A stretch of 6,594 nucleotides of DNA from the NCBI GenBank assembly GCA_949127695.1, contig CASBQH010000185.1, positions 1 through 6,594 on the forward strand. Direction: 5' to 3'. A program made the translations under genes and the position numbers. This DNA comes from Synechococcales cyanobacterium PMM_0073 (GTDB lineage Bacteria; Cyanobacteriota; Cyanobacteriia; Elainellales; Elainellaceae). The notes below the pieces were generated by a model that had not been told where the DNA came from, made no database searches, and saw only the letters and a list, made by a program, of their open reading frames with translations. Shown one piece after another: positions 1-6,509 of the stretch; the first letter of the stretch is position 1; every line of letters begins with the position of its first letter.

Positions 1-40
1 CTATGAGGGCAATAAACCTCAGCAAGTTGCTTCACCGATC

Positions 41-937
41 ATGCAGATTAGCCGCACTCTGGCCTGGAAGCGATCTCTCCCCGAAACGGCAATCGCCTTC
101 CTTCTCACTCTGCTCTATGCGCCGCTGCTTTGGCATTGGGTAGACGGCTGGCTGCATAAGAACATCAGCACTGAGCATGAATATTTCAGTCACGGCCTGA
201 TTGGCCTGCCGTTTGCCGCCTATCTCTGCTGGCAAAATCGCCACGACTGGAGCGCTTTACCCAATCGGAGTCAGGCGCTGGGGGTGGTCTGCCTGCTGCT
301 GGCCGTAGGGCTATACAGCAGTCGCCTGCCAGATCTAATCAACCTGTCGCTGGTGGTGATGCTGACTGGACTCTGCCTCTGGTTTAAGAGCTGGGCTGGG
401 TTGCGGCTTCAAGGCTTTGCGCTGCTGCTGGTGCTGCTGGTTTCGCCCAATTCAATTCCCTATCTGATTGCGCCCTATACGCTGCCGCTGCAAAAGCTGA
501 TTGCGGGCATGGCTGGGTTTATCCTGGCGCAGGGCGGCATGGCGGTGCAGGTCAACCAAATCTACCTGTTTGTGAATGATCGGATTGTCGAGGTCGCGCC
601 CTACTGCGCTGGACTGAAGATGCTGTTCACGAGTTTTTATGTGGGGCTGATGCTGCTCTACTGGACGGGCAGCTGGCACTCACGCGCCAAAGTGCTGTGG
701 TTTTATGGCGGCATTTTGCTCATTAGCACCGCAGCCAACATTGTCCGAAACGCCATGCTCACCTATTTCCACGGCACTGGCCAAGACCAAGCATTCTACT
801 GGCTGCACGATAGCTGGGGCGGCGACCTCTACTCAACGGCAATGCTGGGCAGCTTGGTTTGGCTGATTCAAAAAATTGATGATTGGGTCGAGCCGGAGTT
901 TGAGTTTGAAGCTGATGATCTGGAAGCCGAAGTTTGA
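41..937 (+). CDS. crtB: Cyanoexosortase B (exosortase family transpeptidase)
   Basis: This is a 298-residue polytopic membrane protein of the exosortase/archaeosortase family. Such enzymes are predicted to cleave PEP-CTERM sorting signals at the inner membrane and pass the substrate to another acceptor. The three family active-site residues are visible in order: Cys189 in APYCAGL, Arg236 in NIVRNAML and His256 in LHDSWGG. The N-terminal EYFSHGLIGLPF block (47-58) is the conserved SHG region of the family. About eight hydrophobic segments span roughly residues 15-277, followed by an acidic tail (EPEFEFEADDLEAEV). The next gene encodes the cyanoexosortase B-associated protein, which supports type B over type A. 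No clear Shine-Dalgarno precedes the ATG, and the frame stays open to the window edge, so a longer N-terminus is not excluded; the hydrophobic pattern favours this start. The symbol crtB is the exosortase name and is unrelated to phytoene synthase. Enzyme activity is inferred from the family. Confidence 0.93.
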   Translation: MQISRTLAWKRSLPETAIAFLLTLLYAPLLWHWVDGWLHKNISTEHEYFSHGLIGLPFAAYLCWQNRHDWSALPNRSQALGVVCLLLAVGLYSSRLPDLINLSLVVMLTGLCLWFKSWAGLRLQGFALLLVLLVSPNSIPYLIAPYTLPLQKLIAGMAGFILAQGGMAVQVNQIYLFVNDRIVEVAPYCAGLKMLFTSFYVGLMLLYWTGSWHSRAKVLWFYGGILLISTAANIVRNAMLTYFHGTGQDQAFYWLHDSWGGDLYSTAMLGSLVWLIQKIDDWVEPEFEFEADDLEAEV

Positions 938-968
938 GTCGCTCTACATATCAGAAAACCGAAAAACT

Positions 969-1664
969 ATGACCCTCTCTCAGTCCGCAACCCGTTCGCT
1001 ACCGCGCTTTCTAGTCGTGCTGTTTGTGCTGGCCATCGCGCTCACCAACGCCATTCCCGGCTATTTGGGGCAGGCTTGGCCTTGGCAGCAAGTGCCCAAA
1101 GTCAGCCAGATCGCTCAGCTCAAAGCGCTCCAACAAAATGGCCTGAAGCTGCCCGGATGGCAGACTTTGGAGCAGAAAGTGGTGGAAATTGGCGGGCACA
1201 AATGGTCGGCTCAGGCGATTTTGCCCGCCGATGCCCCGGCGGACGATCCCGTTTGGCTCTTGCTCCGTCCCCAAACCTGGGACAAAGACATGCCCCAAAT
1301 CGACTGGATGGATATCAACGGCATGCGGCAATGGACAGCCGATCAGCAACAGCAGCTAGAGTTCACCGCAGAGACTGCCCAAGTTAAAGTCCAAGTCGAA
1401 GCGCGGTTTCTGCGCGGCTGGACAGAGAAAAATACAGAGGCAGTGCTGCAATGGTACGCTCGCCCCAACGGCGGACATCCGGCTCCTAGCCGTTGGTTTT
1501 GGGCAGATCAGGGGTCGCAGCTGCGGCATCGCCAGCGTCTGCCCTGGGTTGCAGTCAGCATTCAGATCCCGATTGAGCCGCTGGGAGAAATTGACAGTGC
1601 GCGGGCGGAAATCACGGCTTTGGGTAAACTGGTGCAGTCAGCGCTGATGGCTGGCGTATTCTAG
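969..1664 (+). CDS. Cyanoexosortase B system-associated protein
   Basis: This is a 231-residue protein with one N-terminal membrane segment (about residues 13-29, FLVVLFVLAIALTNAIP). A soluble domain follows and probably faces the periplasm. It matches my recollection of the family found directly after cyanoexosortase B. Visible blocks include LKLPGWQTLEQ (60-70), a Trp-rich centre (WLLLRPQTWDKDMPQIDWMD, 96-115) and GGHPAPSRWFWADQGSQL (168-185) followed by LPWVAVSIQIPIEPLGEI. The layout of a membrane anchor plus a Trp-rich domain beside an exosortase recalls EpsI (DUF3485) partners in other exosortase loci, but homology to EpsI is only a suggestion. The ATG at 969 is preferred over an in-frame ATG at 876. 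The upstream start would overlap the exosortase gene by 62 bases and add a charged 31-residue leader before the anchor. No strong Shine-Dalgarno is visible. The gene lies 31 bases after the exosortase and is probably co-transcribed. Its biochemical function is unknown. Confidence 0.85.
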   Translation: MTLSQSATRSLPRFLVVLFVLAIALTNAIPGYLGQAWPWQQVPKVSQIAQLKALQQNGLKLPGWQTLEQKVVEIGGHKWSAQAILPADAPADDPVWLLLRPQTWDKDMPQIDWMDINGMRQWTADQQQQLEFTAETAQVKVQVEARFLRGWTEKNTEAVLQWYARPNGGHPAPSRWFWADQGSQLRHRQRLPWVAVSIQIPIEPLGEIDSARAEITALGKLVQSALMAGVF

Positions 1665-1700
1665 TGCTAGTAAGATAGATCCCCCGCCGTTCGGTTTCCT

Positions 1701-2915
1701 ATGTTTGGCAAGTTCCCTCAGCCGCTGCTCAAGCCCATTCGTCTCAGCTGTAGCGCCGTTTCGTTGCTCTATGGCTATAGTGCATTTGGCCTGGTTTATC
1801 TACTAGATCAGCCTGTTTTCGCGCTGGCTCCCAGTTCTGTCGCTCAAGCCCCGATTCTGACTCAGCCAACTCAACCGCCGCGCGAGCTGCTAGAACGTGC
1901 TAGAGATCAGCTGCGCCAGTCGCCTGCCCCCAACCAGCCATTTATCCCCTCAGATGCCTTCGTGGATTACCGGTTGGGGCCAGGAGATTCTTTATTTGTC
2001 AACGTGCTGCGCTTTCCGGATCTGACATTTCAAAACACGATTGATCTCGAAGGCAATCTGATTGTGCCGCTGGTGGGCGCAATGACGCTGGAAGGACTGA
2101 CTGTGCCAGAAGCCAGAGAGCAAATCCGGCTGGCGCTCGACCGCTATGTGGTCGAGCCGCAGGTGGACGTAATTTTAGTGGCACAGCGCCCGGTGCAGGT
2201 GACAATTTTGGGCGAAGTGGTGCGTCCGGGGCTGTATCCGCTGGCGGCTCCTCAGCTCTCGACGGCGCTGATTTCGGCGGGCGGCACAACGGGGCTGGCC
2301 GATCTGCGAACGGTGCGGGTGCGACGGCAGCAGCAGGACGGCTCGCTGGCTGAGCAAGATGTCGATCTGTTTACGCCGCTAGCTGCCGCCACGCCAGTCC
2401 CTGATCTGCGCTTGGCGGACGGCGATACAATTGTCGTGCCCACGCTCACAGCCAATCAGGGCTACGACCGCAATCTGGCAGCGCGTTCCACCCTAGCTCA
2501 GCCGCAGATCAGAATTCGTGTGCTGAATTATGCCGCAGGCAGTCGCGGCGGCGGCAGCTTTGGCGTGATTCAGCTTCCCAACGGCAGCAGCTTCCTGGAT
2601 GCGCTGGCCGCTAGCTCGATTGATCTCTCAAATGCGGATTTGCGGCAGGTAGCGCTGATCCGGTTTGACTTGCAGCAGGGCAAAGCCGTAACCCAGAAGC
2701 TAGACGGCAAGACGGCCATTCTGGGCGATGCGGCTGAGAACCCGATCCTGGCCGATAATGATGTGATTGTGGTAGGGCGTAACCTGGTGGCGCGCGTCAC
2801 CTACGCGCTCAACACCTTTACCCAGCCGTTCCGAGATATATTGGGGTTCATCCTGTTCTTTCAATCGCTGGTGGACAGCGCCTCCAACTTGTTTCAGCCA
2901 TCTGGAAATAACTAG
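1701..2915 (+). CDS. Wza/GumB-type polysaccharide biosynthesis/export protein with SLBB domains
   Basis: This 404-residue protein is probably the periplasmic or outer-membrane export component for an extracellular polysaccharide. The N-terminus has a basic stretch then a hydrophobic run (about 18-47) ending in FALA and SSVAQA, which are possible signal peptidase I sites. A proline-rich linker (about 50-85) follows. The polysaccharide-export (PES) domain covers about 88-163, with the signature DYRLGPGDSLFVNV and the block DLEGNLIVPLVGAMTLEGLT. A first SLBB domain covers about 165-248 (VTILGEVVRPGLYPL, then LADGDTIVVPT). A second SLBB-like unit lies at about 270-358 and ends in the parallel motif LADNDVIVVG. 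The C-terminus (about 362-396) is hydrophobic or amphipathic, as expected if it inserts in a membrane as Wza's C-terminal helix does. No lipobox is evident: Cys17 follows Arg-Leu-Ser and precedes the hydrophobic core. The Wzc-like gene starts 9 bases downstream, the usual export/chain-length pairing. The exact polymer cannot be told. Confidence 0.92.
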   Translation: MFGKFPQPLLKPIRLSCSAVSLLYGYSAFGLVYLLDQPVFALAPSSVAQAPILTQPTQPPRELLERARDQLRQSPAPNQPFIPSDAFVDYRLGPGDSLFVNVLRFPDLTFQNTIDLEGNLIVPLVGAMTLEGLTVPEAREQIRLALDRYVVEPQVDVILVAQRPVQVTILGEVVRPGLYPLAAPQLSTALISAGGTTGLADLRTVRVRRQQQDGSLAEQDVDLFTPLAAATPVPDLRLADGDTIVVPTLTANQGYDRNLAARSTLAQPQIRIRVLNYAAGSRGGGSFGVIQLPNGSSFLDALAASSIDLSNADLRQVALIRFDLQQGKAVTQKLDGKTAILGDAAENPILADNDVIVVGRNLVARVTYALNTFTQPFRDILGFILFFQSLVDSASNLFQPSGNN

Positions 2916-2924
2916 CTGCGCGTC

Positions 2925-5111
2925 ATGGCTCCACCTTTTGTCAAACGATATTTAATTTCCCTAGAGCGGCACAAGTGGGCGGGGCTGATTGGGTTTGCCT
3001 TGGTCAGCGGATTGTCTGGGCTGGCGGCGGCGCTCCAGTCACCCACGCCAGACAGCTACCAGGCGCGCGGCATTTTAACCTACAGCACGCCACCCGATAC
3101 CTTTTCAGCAGTTGGAGCAGCGCTGCAAGAGCAAGGTCAAACCGTTAGTAAAGAAATATTGCTCTCAGAAAATGTGTTGAGCCTGACCAGCAAGCGCTTG
3201 GCCGAGCAGCAGATTGATCTAAAGCCGAAAGATATTTTGACTGATGCCCGCGTTTCGGTCGAAAGCCCGCTGATTGAGCCTGCCAGCAAAGACAAGCCTA
3301 AGCCAACCAGCTTTCGAGCCATTGTCTCTTATCAAGATACCGACCCCACCCAGGCTGCGACCGTCACCAATGCCCTGATGGATGCGATGGTGGAGCAGAG
3401 TCGGCAGTTTAACACGCAGCAGTTAGACCGCGTGGTGCAGAACCTCAACCAGATTTTGCCCAAAGTTGATCAAGAGCTGCGGCAGGCTGAACAGCGCCTA
3501 GAGCAATTTGTCCGCAAAGAAGGCACCGCCATCCAGACCGCAGAAAGCGGCAGCCTGCTCTCAGCCCTCACCAGCAGTCAGGCGCAGCAGCGGCAGATTC
3601 GGCTCCAGCTCGCGGGCGTGGAGGCGCAGATTCTCAGTCTGGAGTCACGCTTGGGGCTGTCGCCTGACGAAGCCTACGCCGCTTCAGCCCTCAGCGCCGA
3701 CCCAATCATTGCCGACCTGCGGGTGAGAATCTACGGCGCTGAACAGCAGCGGCTATTGCTCTCCAACACGCTGCGCCCCGATCACCCGTCCATGGTGGAT
3801 CTGCAAAATCAGCTCAACTCGTTTGACCAGCTGTTGCAGGCTCGCGTCAATGAAGTAATTGGTGGACGCGGCACTCACCCCCTCCAGGCCAGCGCCACAA
3901 TTCGGCAGGCCAGCAGCCTTGATCCGGCGCGGCAGAGCTTGGCCAGCAACTTGGTGGGGCTGCAGACCCAGCGCGACGTGCAGCAGCAGCAGTTGAACAA
4001 TCTGGTGCAGGCTGAGCAAGGGCTGCGCCAAGACTATGCCAGCATCCCCAATAAACAGCTAGAGCAGCAGCGATTCCAGCAGCAGGTGACGCTGAAGCAA
4101 ACCTACTATGACCAGATTCAGGCGCGGCTGGCAGACGCCAATCTCGCCCAGGAAGAGGCGGTGGGCAGCCTGGTGGTGGTGCAGCCCGCCCAAACCGAGC
4201 AGCTGCCGTCGCAGGGCTTGACCAGTCTGGCAATTTTGCTGGTGGGCAGCGGTGTGGGGCTGCTGGTGGGGGCAGGGCTAGTGCTGCTACTCGGATCGCT
4301 CGACTCGACGTTTTACACCCTAGAAGATTTGCAGGCGGCGCTACGAGAAGAAGAAGTGCCAGTTCTGGGAATTTTGCCAATTTTGCCCGATGAAGCCGCG
4401 CATCTGCCGGTGCTGGATGCAGCTGATTCGGTCTACCTGGAGTTTTATGAGCGGCTGCGGGGGAGCCTGCGGCGACTGGGCGGCGGCAAAGCCCTGAAGC
4501 TGATTTTGATCACCAGCACCCTGGGCGCAGAAGGCAAGTCAGTGACCGCCTACAATCTGGCCATTGCTTCGGCGCGTGCCGGAAAACGCACCCTGCTAAT
4601 TGAAGCTAACCTGCGCGCGCCCTCTGAAGCTGAGGCGCTGAAGCTAGCCGTTGACCCAGAGAGCAGCACCGATCCGCTGCGCTACTACGGCAATTTAGGC
4701 GACTGCATTCGGCTGGTGCCCAATGTGGAAAACCTTTACCTGGTGCCGAGTGCCGGAGTCCAGCGCCATGCCGCCGCGATTCTGGAATCCAGCGAAATGC
4801 GGCGACTGCTCGAAGATGCCAGAGGCCGCTTTGATCTGGTGATTCTTGATACGCCCTCGCTGAGCCGCTGCAATGATGCGCTGTTGCTAGAGCCTTACAC
4901 AGACGGACTGGCGCTGGTGACGCGACCGGGCTATACCGAAGCGGGCTTGCTGAACGAAACCCTACAAGAATTTATTGCCTCAGAGCAGATTCGGTTTCTG
5001 GGCGCTGTGGTCAATGCCGCCGAAATTCCGGTGCAGGCTCCAGAGTATTTAGCGGCTGATTTCGCTGAGAAACCTGAAGCCGAGCCTGAGAAGATGCAGA
5101 TTTTGCCGTAG
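2925..5111 (+). CDS. Wzz/Wzc-like polysaccharide co-polymerase with BY-kinase-type ATPase domain
   Basis: This is a 728-residue inner-membrane protein that probably controls polysaccharide chain length and export with the preceding Wza-like protein. The N-terminal Wzz part has a first membrane segment at about 18-37. A long Gln-rich, largely helical periplasmic region follows (about 160-410, likely coiled coil), with a GNVR-like YYDQIQARLADANLAQEE (394-411). A second membrane segment lies at about 431-459 after a proline-containing stretch. The cytoplasmic domain (about 475-705) resembles the BY-kinase/ParA-like fold. It has Walker A GAEGKS (534-539, Lys538), a Walker A' position reading LLIEANLRAP (557-566) and Walker B LVILDTPS (638-645, Asp642). 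The A' motif has Glu560 and Asn562 where classical BY-kinases have two Asp. The tail after 670 has a single Tyr (707) instead of a tyrosine cluster. The chain-length role is well supported; tyrosine kinase activity is doubtful. No Shine-Dalgarno is visible 5' of the start, so translational coupling is possible. Confidence 0.9.
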   Translation: MAPPFVKRYLISLERHKWAGLIGFALVSGLSGLAAALQSPTPDSYQARGILTYSTPPDTFSAVGAALQEQGQTVSKEILLSENVLSLTSKRLAEQQIDLKPKDILTDARVSVESPLIEPASKDKPKPTSFRAIVSYQDTDPTQAATVTNALMDAMVEQSRQFNTQQLDRVVQNLNQILPKVDQELRQAEQRLEQFVRKEGTAIQTAESGSLLSALTSSQAQQRQIRLQLAGVEAQILSLESRLGLSPDEAYAASALSADPIIADLRVRIYGAEQQRLLLSNTLRPDHPSMVDLQNQLNSFDQLLQARVNEVIGGRGTHPLQASATIRQASSLDPARQSLASNLVGLQTQRDVQQQQLNNLVQAEQGLRQDYASIPNKQLEQQRFQQQVTLKQTYYDQIQARLADANLAQEEAVGSLVVVQPAQTEQLPSQGLTSLAILLVGSGVGLLVGAGLVLLLGSLDSTFYTLEDLQAALREEEVPVLGILPILPDEAAHLPVLDAADSVYLEFYERLRGSLRRLGGGKALKLILITSTLGAEGKSVTAYNLAIASARAGKRTLLIEANLRAPSEAEALKLAVDPESSTDPLRYYGNLGDCIRLVPNVENLYLVPSAGVQRHAAAILESSEMRRLLEDARGRFDLVILDTPSLSRCNDALLLEPYTDGLALVTRPGYTEAGLLNETLQEFIASEQIRFLGAVVNAAEIPVQAPEYLAADFAEKPEAEPEKMQILP

Positions 5112-5141
5112 CGCCAGCGCAACTGAGCTATGGTGCTGAAT

Positions 5142-5178
5142 TGCCTAGTTTTTGCCAGAAAATTTGTCAAATTAGGCA
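5142..5178 (+). terminator. AT-rich stem-loop after the exosortase/export operon (possible terminator or operator)
   Basis: An inverted repeat pairs TGCCTAGTTT (5142-5151) with AAATTAGGCA (5169-5178), giving 10 bp with one G-U pair around a 17-base loop. It lies 30 bases after the stop codon of the Wzc-like gene and about 90 bases before aqpZ. No T-run follows it (the next bases are TTCTAGGTAAAA), so it is not a classical intrinsic terminator. It could weaken read-through, stabilise the operon's 3' end, or act as a DNA site for aqpZ control. The pairing is seen directly; the role is inferred from position only. No convincing sigma-70 promoter for aqpZ stands out in the rest of the gap (5179-5257). 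A TTGATT at 5200 has only a poor -10 match at the right distance. Confidence 0.35.
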
Positions 5179-5257
5179 TTCTAGGTAAAACATGCCGGAT
5201 TGATTCCACCAAGCTGCGAATGTCTTAAAGTTATGTTGGTCTATTTGAAAACTGGAT

Positions 5258-5265
5258 AGGAAGGA
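5258..5265 (+). promoter_or_regulatory. Shine-Dalgarno sequence of aqpZ
   Basis: The sequence AGGAAGGA lies 6 bases before the ATG at 5272, which is good spacing. It fixes that ATG as the start in preference to the in-frame ATG at 5281, whose spacing would be 15 bases. It is the strongest ribosome binding site on the plus strand of the window; the four operon genes lack a comparable one. Confidence 0.8.
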
Positions 5266-5271
5266 CTCAAG

Positions 5272-6024
5272 ATGCCTCTCATGAAGCGCTGTATGGCAGA
5301 ATTAATCGGCACCTTTTGGCTGGTCTTTGGGGGCTGCGGTAGCGCCGTCATGGCTGCGGCCTTCCCCTATGCTGCGGCTCCCGACGGGGCGAGCAACTTC
5401 TTCGGTATCGGCTTTCTGGGCGTTGCGCTGGCCTTTGGCCTGACGGTGCTGACAATGGCCTATACGGTCGGCCATATTTCAGGCGGTCATTTCAACCCGG
5501 CGGTTTCGTTTGGCCTCTGGGCGGGCAAAAAGTTCCCGGCCTCTGAGCTGTTGCCTTACATCATTGCTCAGGTGCTGGGCGCGATTATTGCAGGCGGTTT
5601 GATTTTTGTAATTGCCAGCGGTCGAGCTGGCGGCTTTGAACTCTCTGGTTCTAATCCACTGGCCACCAACGGCTTTGGGGTGCATTCGCCCGGTGGCTAT
5701 AGTTTATTTGCCTGCTTTGTCACCGAAGTTGTTCTAACGTTTATTTTCTTGCTGGTAATTTTGGGTTCGACCGACAGCCGCGCTCCATCTGGATTTGCGC
5801 CGATCGCGATTGGGCTTTGCCTGACGCTGATTCACCTGATCAGCATCCCAATTACCAATACTTCGGTCAATCCAGCCCGTAGCCTTGGGGTGGCTCTGTT
5901 TGCCGGGGCTGAGCTGTTTGGCCAAGTCTGGCTGTTTTGGCTCGCGCCGATTTTGGGCGCAGTTTTGGCGGGCTTTGCCCATGCGGCGATGTTTGAGCCG
6001 GACTATGAGCAGCGGCTTGAATAG
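5272..6024 (+). CDS. aqpZ: Aquaporin Z-type water channel
   Basis: This is a 250-residue MIP-family channel with six membrane segments and two half-helix loops, placed in the inner membrane for rapid water movement. The two NPA motifs are intact: GGHFNPAV (Asn75-Ala77) and SVNPARS (Asn200-Ala202). From alignment by memory with E. coli AqpZ, the aromatic/arginine selectivity filter is Phe55, His188, Thr197 and Arg203. This is the water-selective set; glycerol facilitators differ at these sites. Long blocks match AqpZ closely: [14 protein letters not shown] (13-26), [13 protein letters not shown] (51-63), HSPGGYS (138-144) and IHLISIP (187-193). The first periplasmic loop is about 10 residues longer than in E. 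coli ([18 protein letters not shown], 31-48). A strong Shine-Dalgarno and a 160-base upstream gap suggest its own transcription unit, separate from the export operon. A link to osmotic handling near a polysaccharide locus is possible but not shown. Confidence 0.97.
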   Translation: MPLMKRCMAELIGTFWLVFGGCGSAVMAAAFPYAAAPDGASNFFGIGFLGVALAFGLTVLTMAYTVGHISGGHFNPAVSFGLWAGKKFPASELLPYIIAQVLGAIIAGGLIFVIASGRAGGFELSGSNPLATNGFGVHSPGGYSLFACFVTEVVLTFIFLLVILGSTDSRAPSGFAPIAIGLCLTLIHLISIPITNTSVNPARSLGVALFAGAELFGQVWLFWLAPILGAVLAGFAHAAMFEPDYEQRLE

Positions 6025-6037
6025 GAATCACTGAATC

Positions 6038-6087
6038 AGCGGCCAAAGCAAAGGGGGCACAACCTGAGCCCCCTTTGCTTTGGCGCT
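6038..6087. terminator. Strong hairpin between convergent aqpZ and DUF3067 genes, likely bidirectional terminator
   Basis: A perfect 17-bp inverted repeat pairs GCCAAAGCAAAGGGGGC (6042-6058) with GCCCCCTTTGCTTTGGC (6068-6084) around a 9-base loop (6059-6067). Skipping one G at 6041 allows three more pairs (AGC 6038-6040 with GCT 6085-6087), which reach into the stop codon of the minus-strand gene. It starts 17 bases after the aqpZ stop and fills the whole 61-base gap between the two converging genes, so it can serve both. Neither strand shows a classical T-run after the stem, so it is a very stable hairpin terminator of the kind common in cyanobacteria, or a 3'-end stabiliser. Confidence 0.8.
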
Positions 6088-6400
6088 AAAACTCGACGAG
6101 CCATTCAGAGGCACGTTCGCCCAAGTCAATGGGAATACTGACGGCCTTGCCTAAGCGCGGACGTTCGCGAGTTTGCGCCACAAAGCCCTGCACATGAGCC
6201 ACGCTGCCCCAAGCCGTCAGGTAATTGGCAATTTGGTCGAGATGCGCCAAATATTCTGACTCGCTCATGGGAAAAGAAGCTTGCTCCAGATACTTCCACA
6301 TAATTTGCAGAAATAGCTTGTTTTGGGCGCGGCGCAGCTGCACATCAAACGAACGCCCCCATTTGCCTAGCAGCAGCTGATGTAGCTCTTCTCCCGTCAT
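6086..6400 (-). CDS. DUF3067 family protein (conserved in cyanobacteria and plastids)
   Basis: This is a 104-residue soluble protein with no signal peptide or membrane segment. I recognise it as DUF3067 from conserved blocks: the N-terminal MTGEELHQLLLGKWGRSFDVQLRR, KLFLQIMWKYLEQASFP (28-44), SEYLAHLDQIANYLTAWG (48-65), and the C-terminal RERPRLGKAVSIPIDLGERASEWL (78-101). The length is complete for the family. The start follows an AGGCGG Shine-Dalgarno 7 bases upstream on the minus strand, and the first residues match the family start. The gene stands alone, convergent with aqpZ and separated from it by the shared hairpin. A candidate promoter lies about 107-135 bases upstream of the start. 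The molecular function is unknown to me; its presence in photosynthetic lineages suggests a link to photosynthetic cell biology, but that is inference. Confidence 0.9.
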   Translation of the reverse strand: MTGEELHQLLLGKWGRSFDVQLRRAQNKLFLQIMWKYLEQASFPMSESEYLAHLDQIANYLTAWGSVAHVQGFVAQTRERPRLGKAVSIPIDLGERASEWLVEF

Positions 6401-6407
6401 GGTTGTG

Positions 6408-6413
6408 CCGCCT
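6408..6413 (-). promoter_or_regulatory. Shine-Dalgarno sequence of the DUF3067 gene
   Basis: On the minus strand AGGCGG lies 7 bases before the ATG (6400-6398). This is a reasonable match to the anti-Shine-Dalgarno and supports the chosen start. Confidence 0.55.
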
Positions 6414-6489
6414 AAATAAATCCCGTCTTCTCAGGTTATCTCACGATTTTAGTTGCTGCTTTCGTGGTCGCAGCGCTGTGAATCCGGCT

Positions 6490-6509
6490 CGGATCAATTC
6501 GGATCAATT
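6490..6509. repeat. Tandem 10-bp direct repeat, CGGATCAATT x2
   Basis: Two exact head-to-tail copies of CGGATCAATT occupy 6490-6499 and 6500-6509, in the region upstream of the DUF3067 gene. The same repeat read on the minus strand is AATTGATCCG. The second copy overlaps the candidate -10 box at 6507-6512 and the rest falls over the predicted transcription start. A short ATCCG (6482-6486) beside the first copy can pair with its CGGAT (6490-6494). The repeat is exact; a role as a regulator binding site is inferred. Confidence 0.7.

Noticed and set aside
2..40. Open frame upstream of the exosortase ATG (YEGNKPQQVASPI), suggesting a longer protein or a truncated upstream fusion.
   Set aside because: Only 13 codons are visible and none is an alternative start. 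The ATG at 41 gives a normal N-terminus before the first membrane helix.
876..968. In-frame upstream ATG that would extend the exosortase-associated protein by 31 residues.
   Set aside because: It would overlap the exosortase gene by 62 bases and add a charged, low-quality leader before the membrane anchor. The ATG at 969 leaves the anchor near the N-terminus.
1999..2289. Minus-strand open frame opposite the export protein gene.
   Set aside because: It is Arg/Pro/Ala-rich with no motif or binding site, and is an antisense shadow of the PES and SLBB domains.
3847..4380. 177-codon minus-strand open frame opposite the Wzc-like gene.
   Set aside because: It is Ala/Pro-rich, typical of an antisense shadow of GC-rich coding DNA, and shows no domain.
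4931..5212. Minus-strand open frame over the end of the Wzc-like gene and the aqpZ leader.
   Set aside because: Most of it is antisense to conserved Wzc-like coding sequence; no family resemblance or ribosome binding site.
5200..5228. Possible sigma-70 promoter for aqpZ starting at TTGATT.
   Set aside because: The -10 position at 17-base spacing (TCTTAA) matches only 3 of 6, and other spacings are no better.
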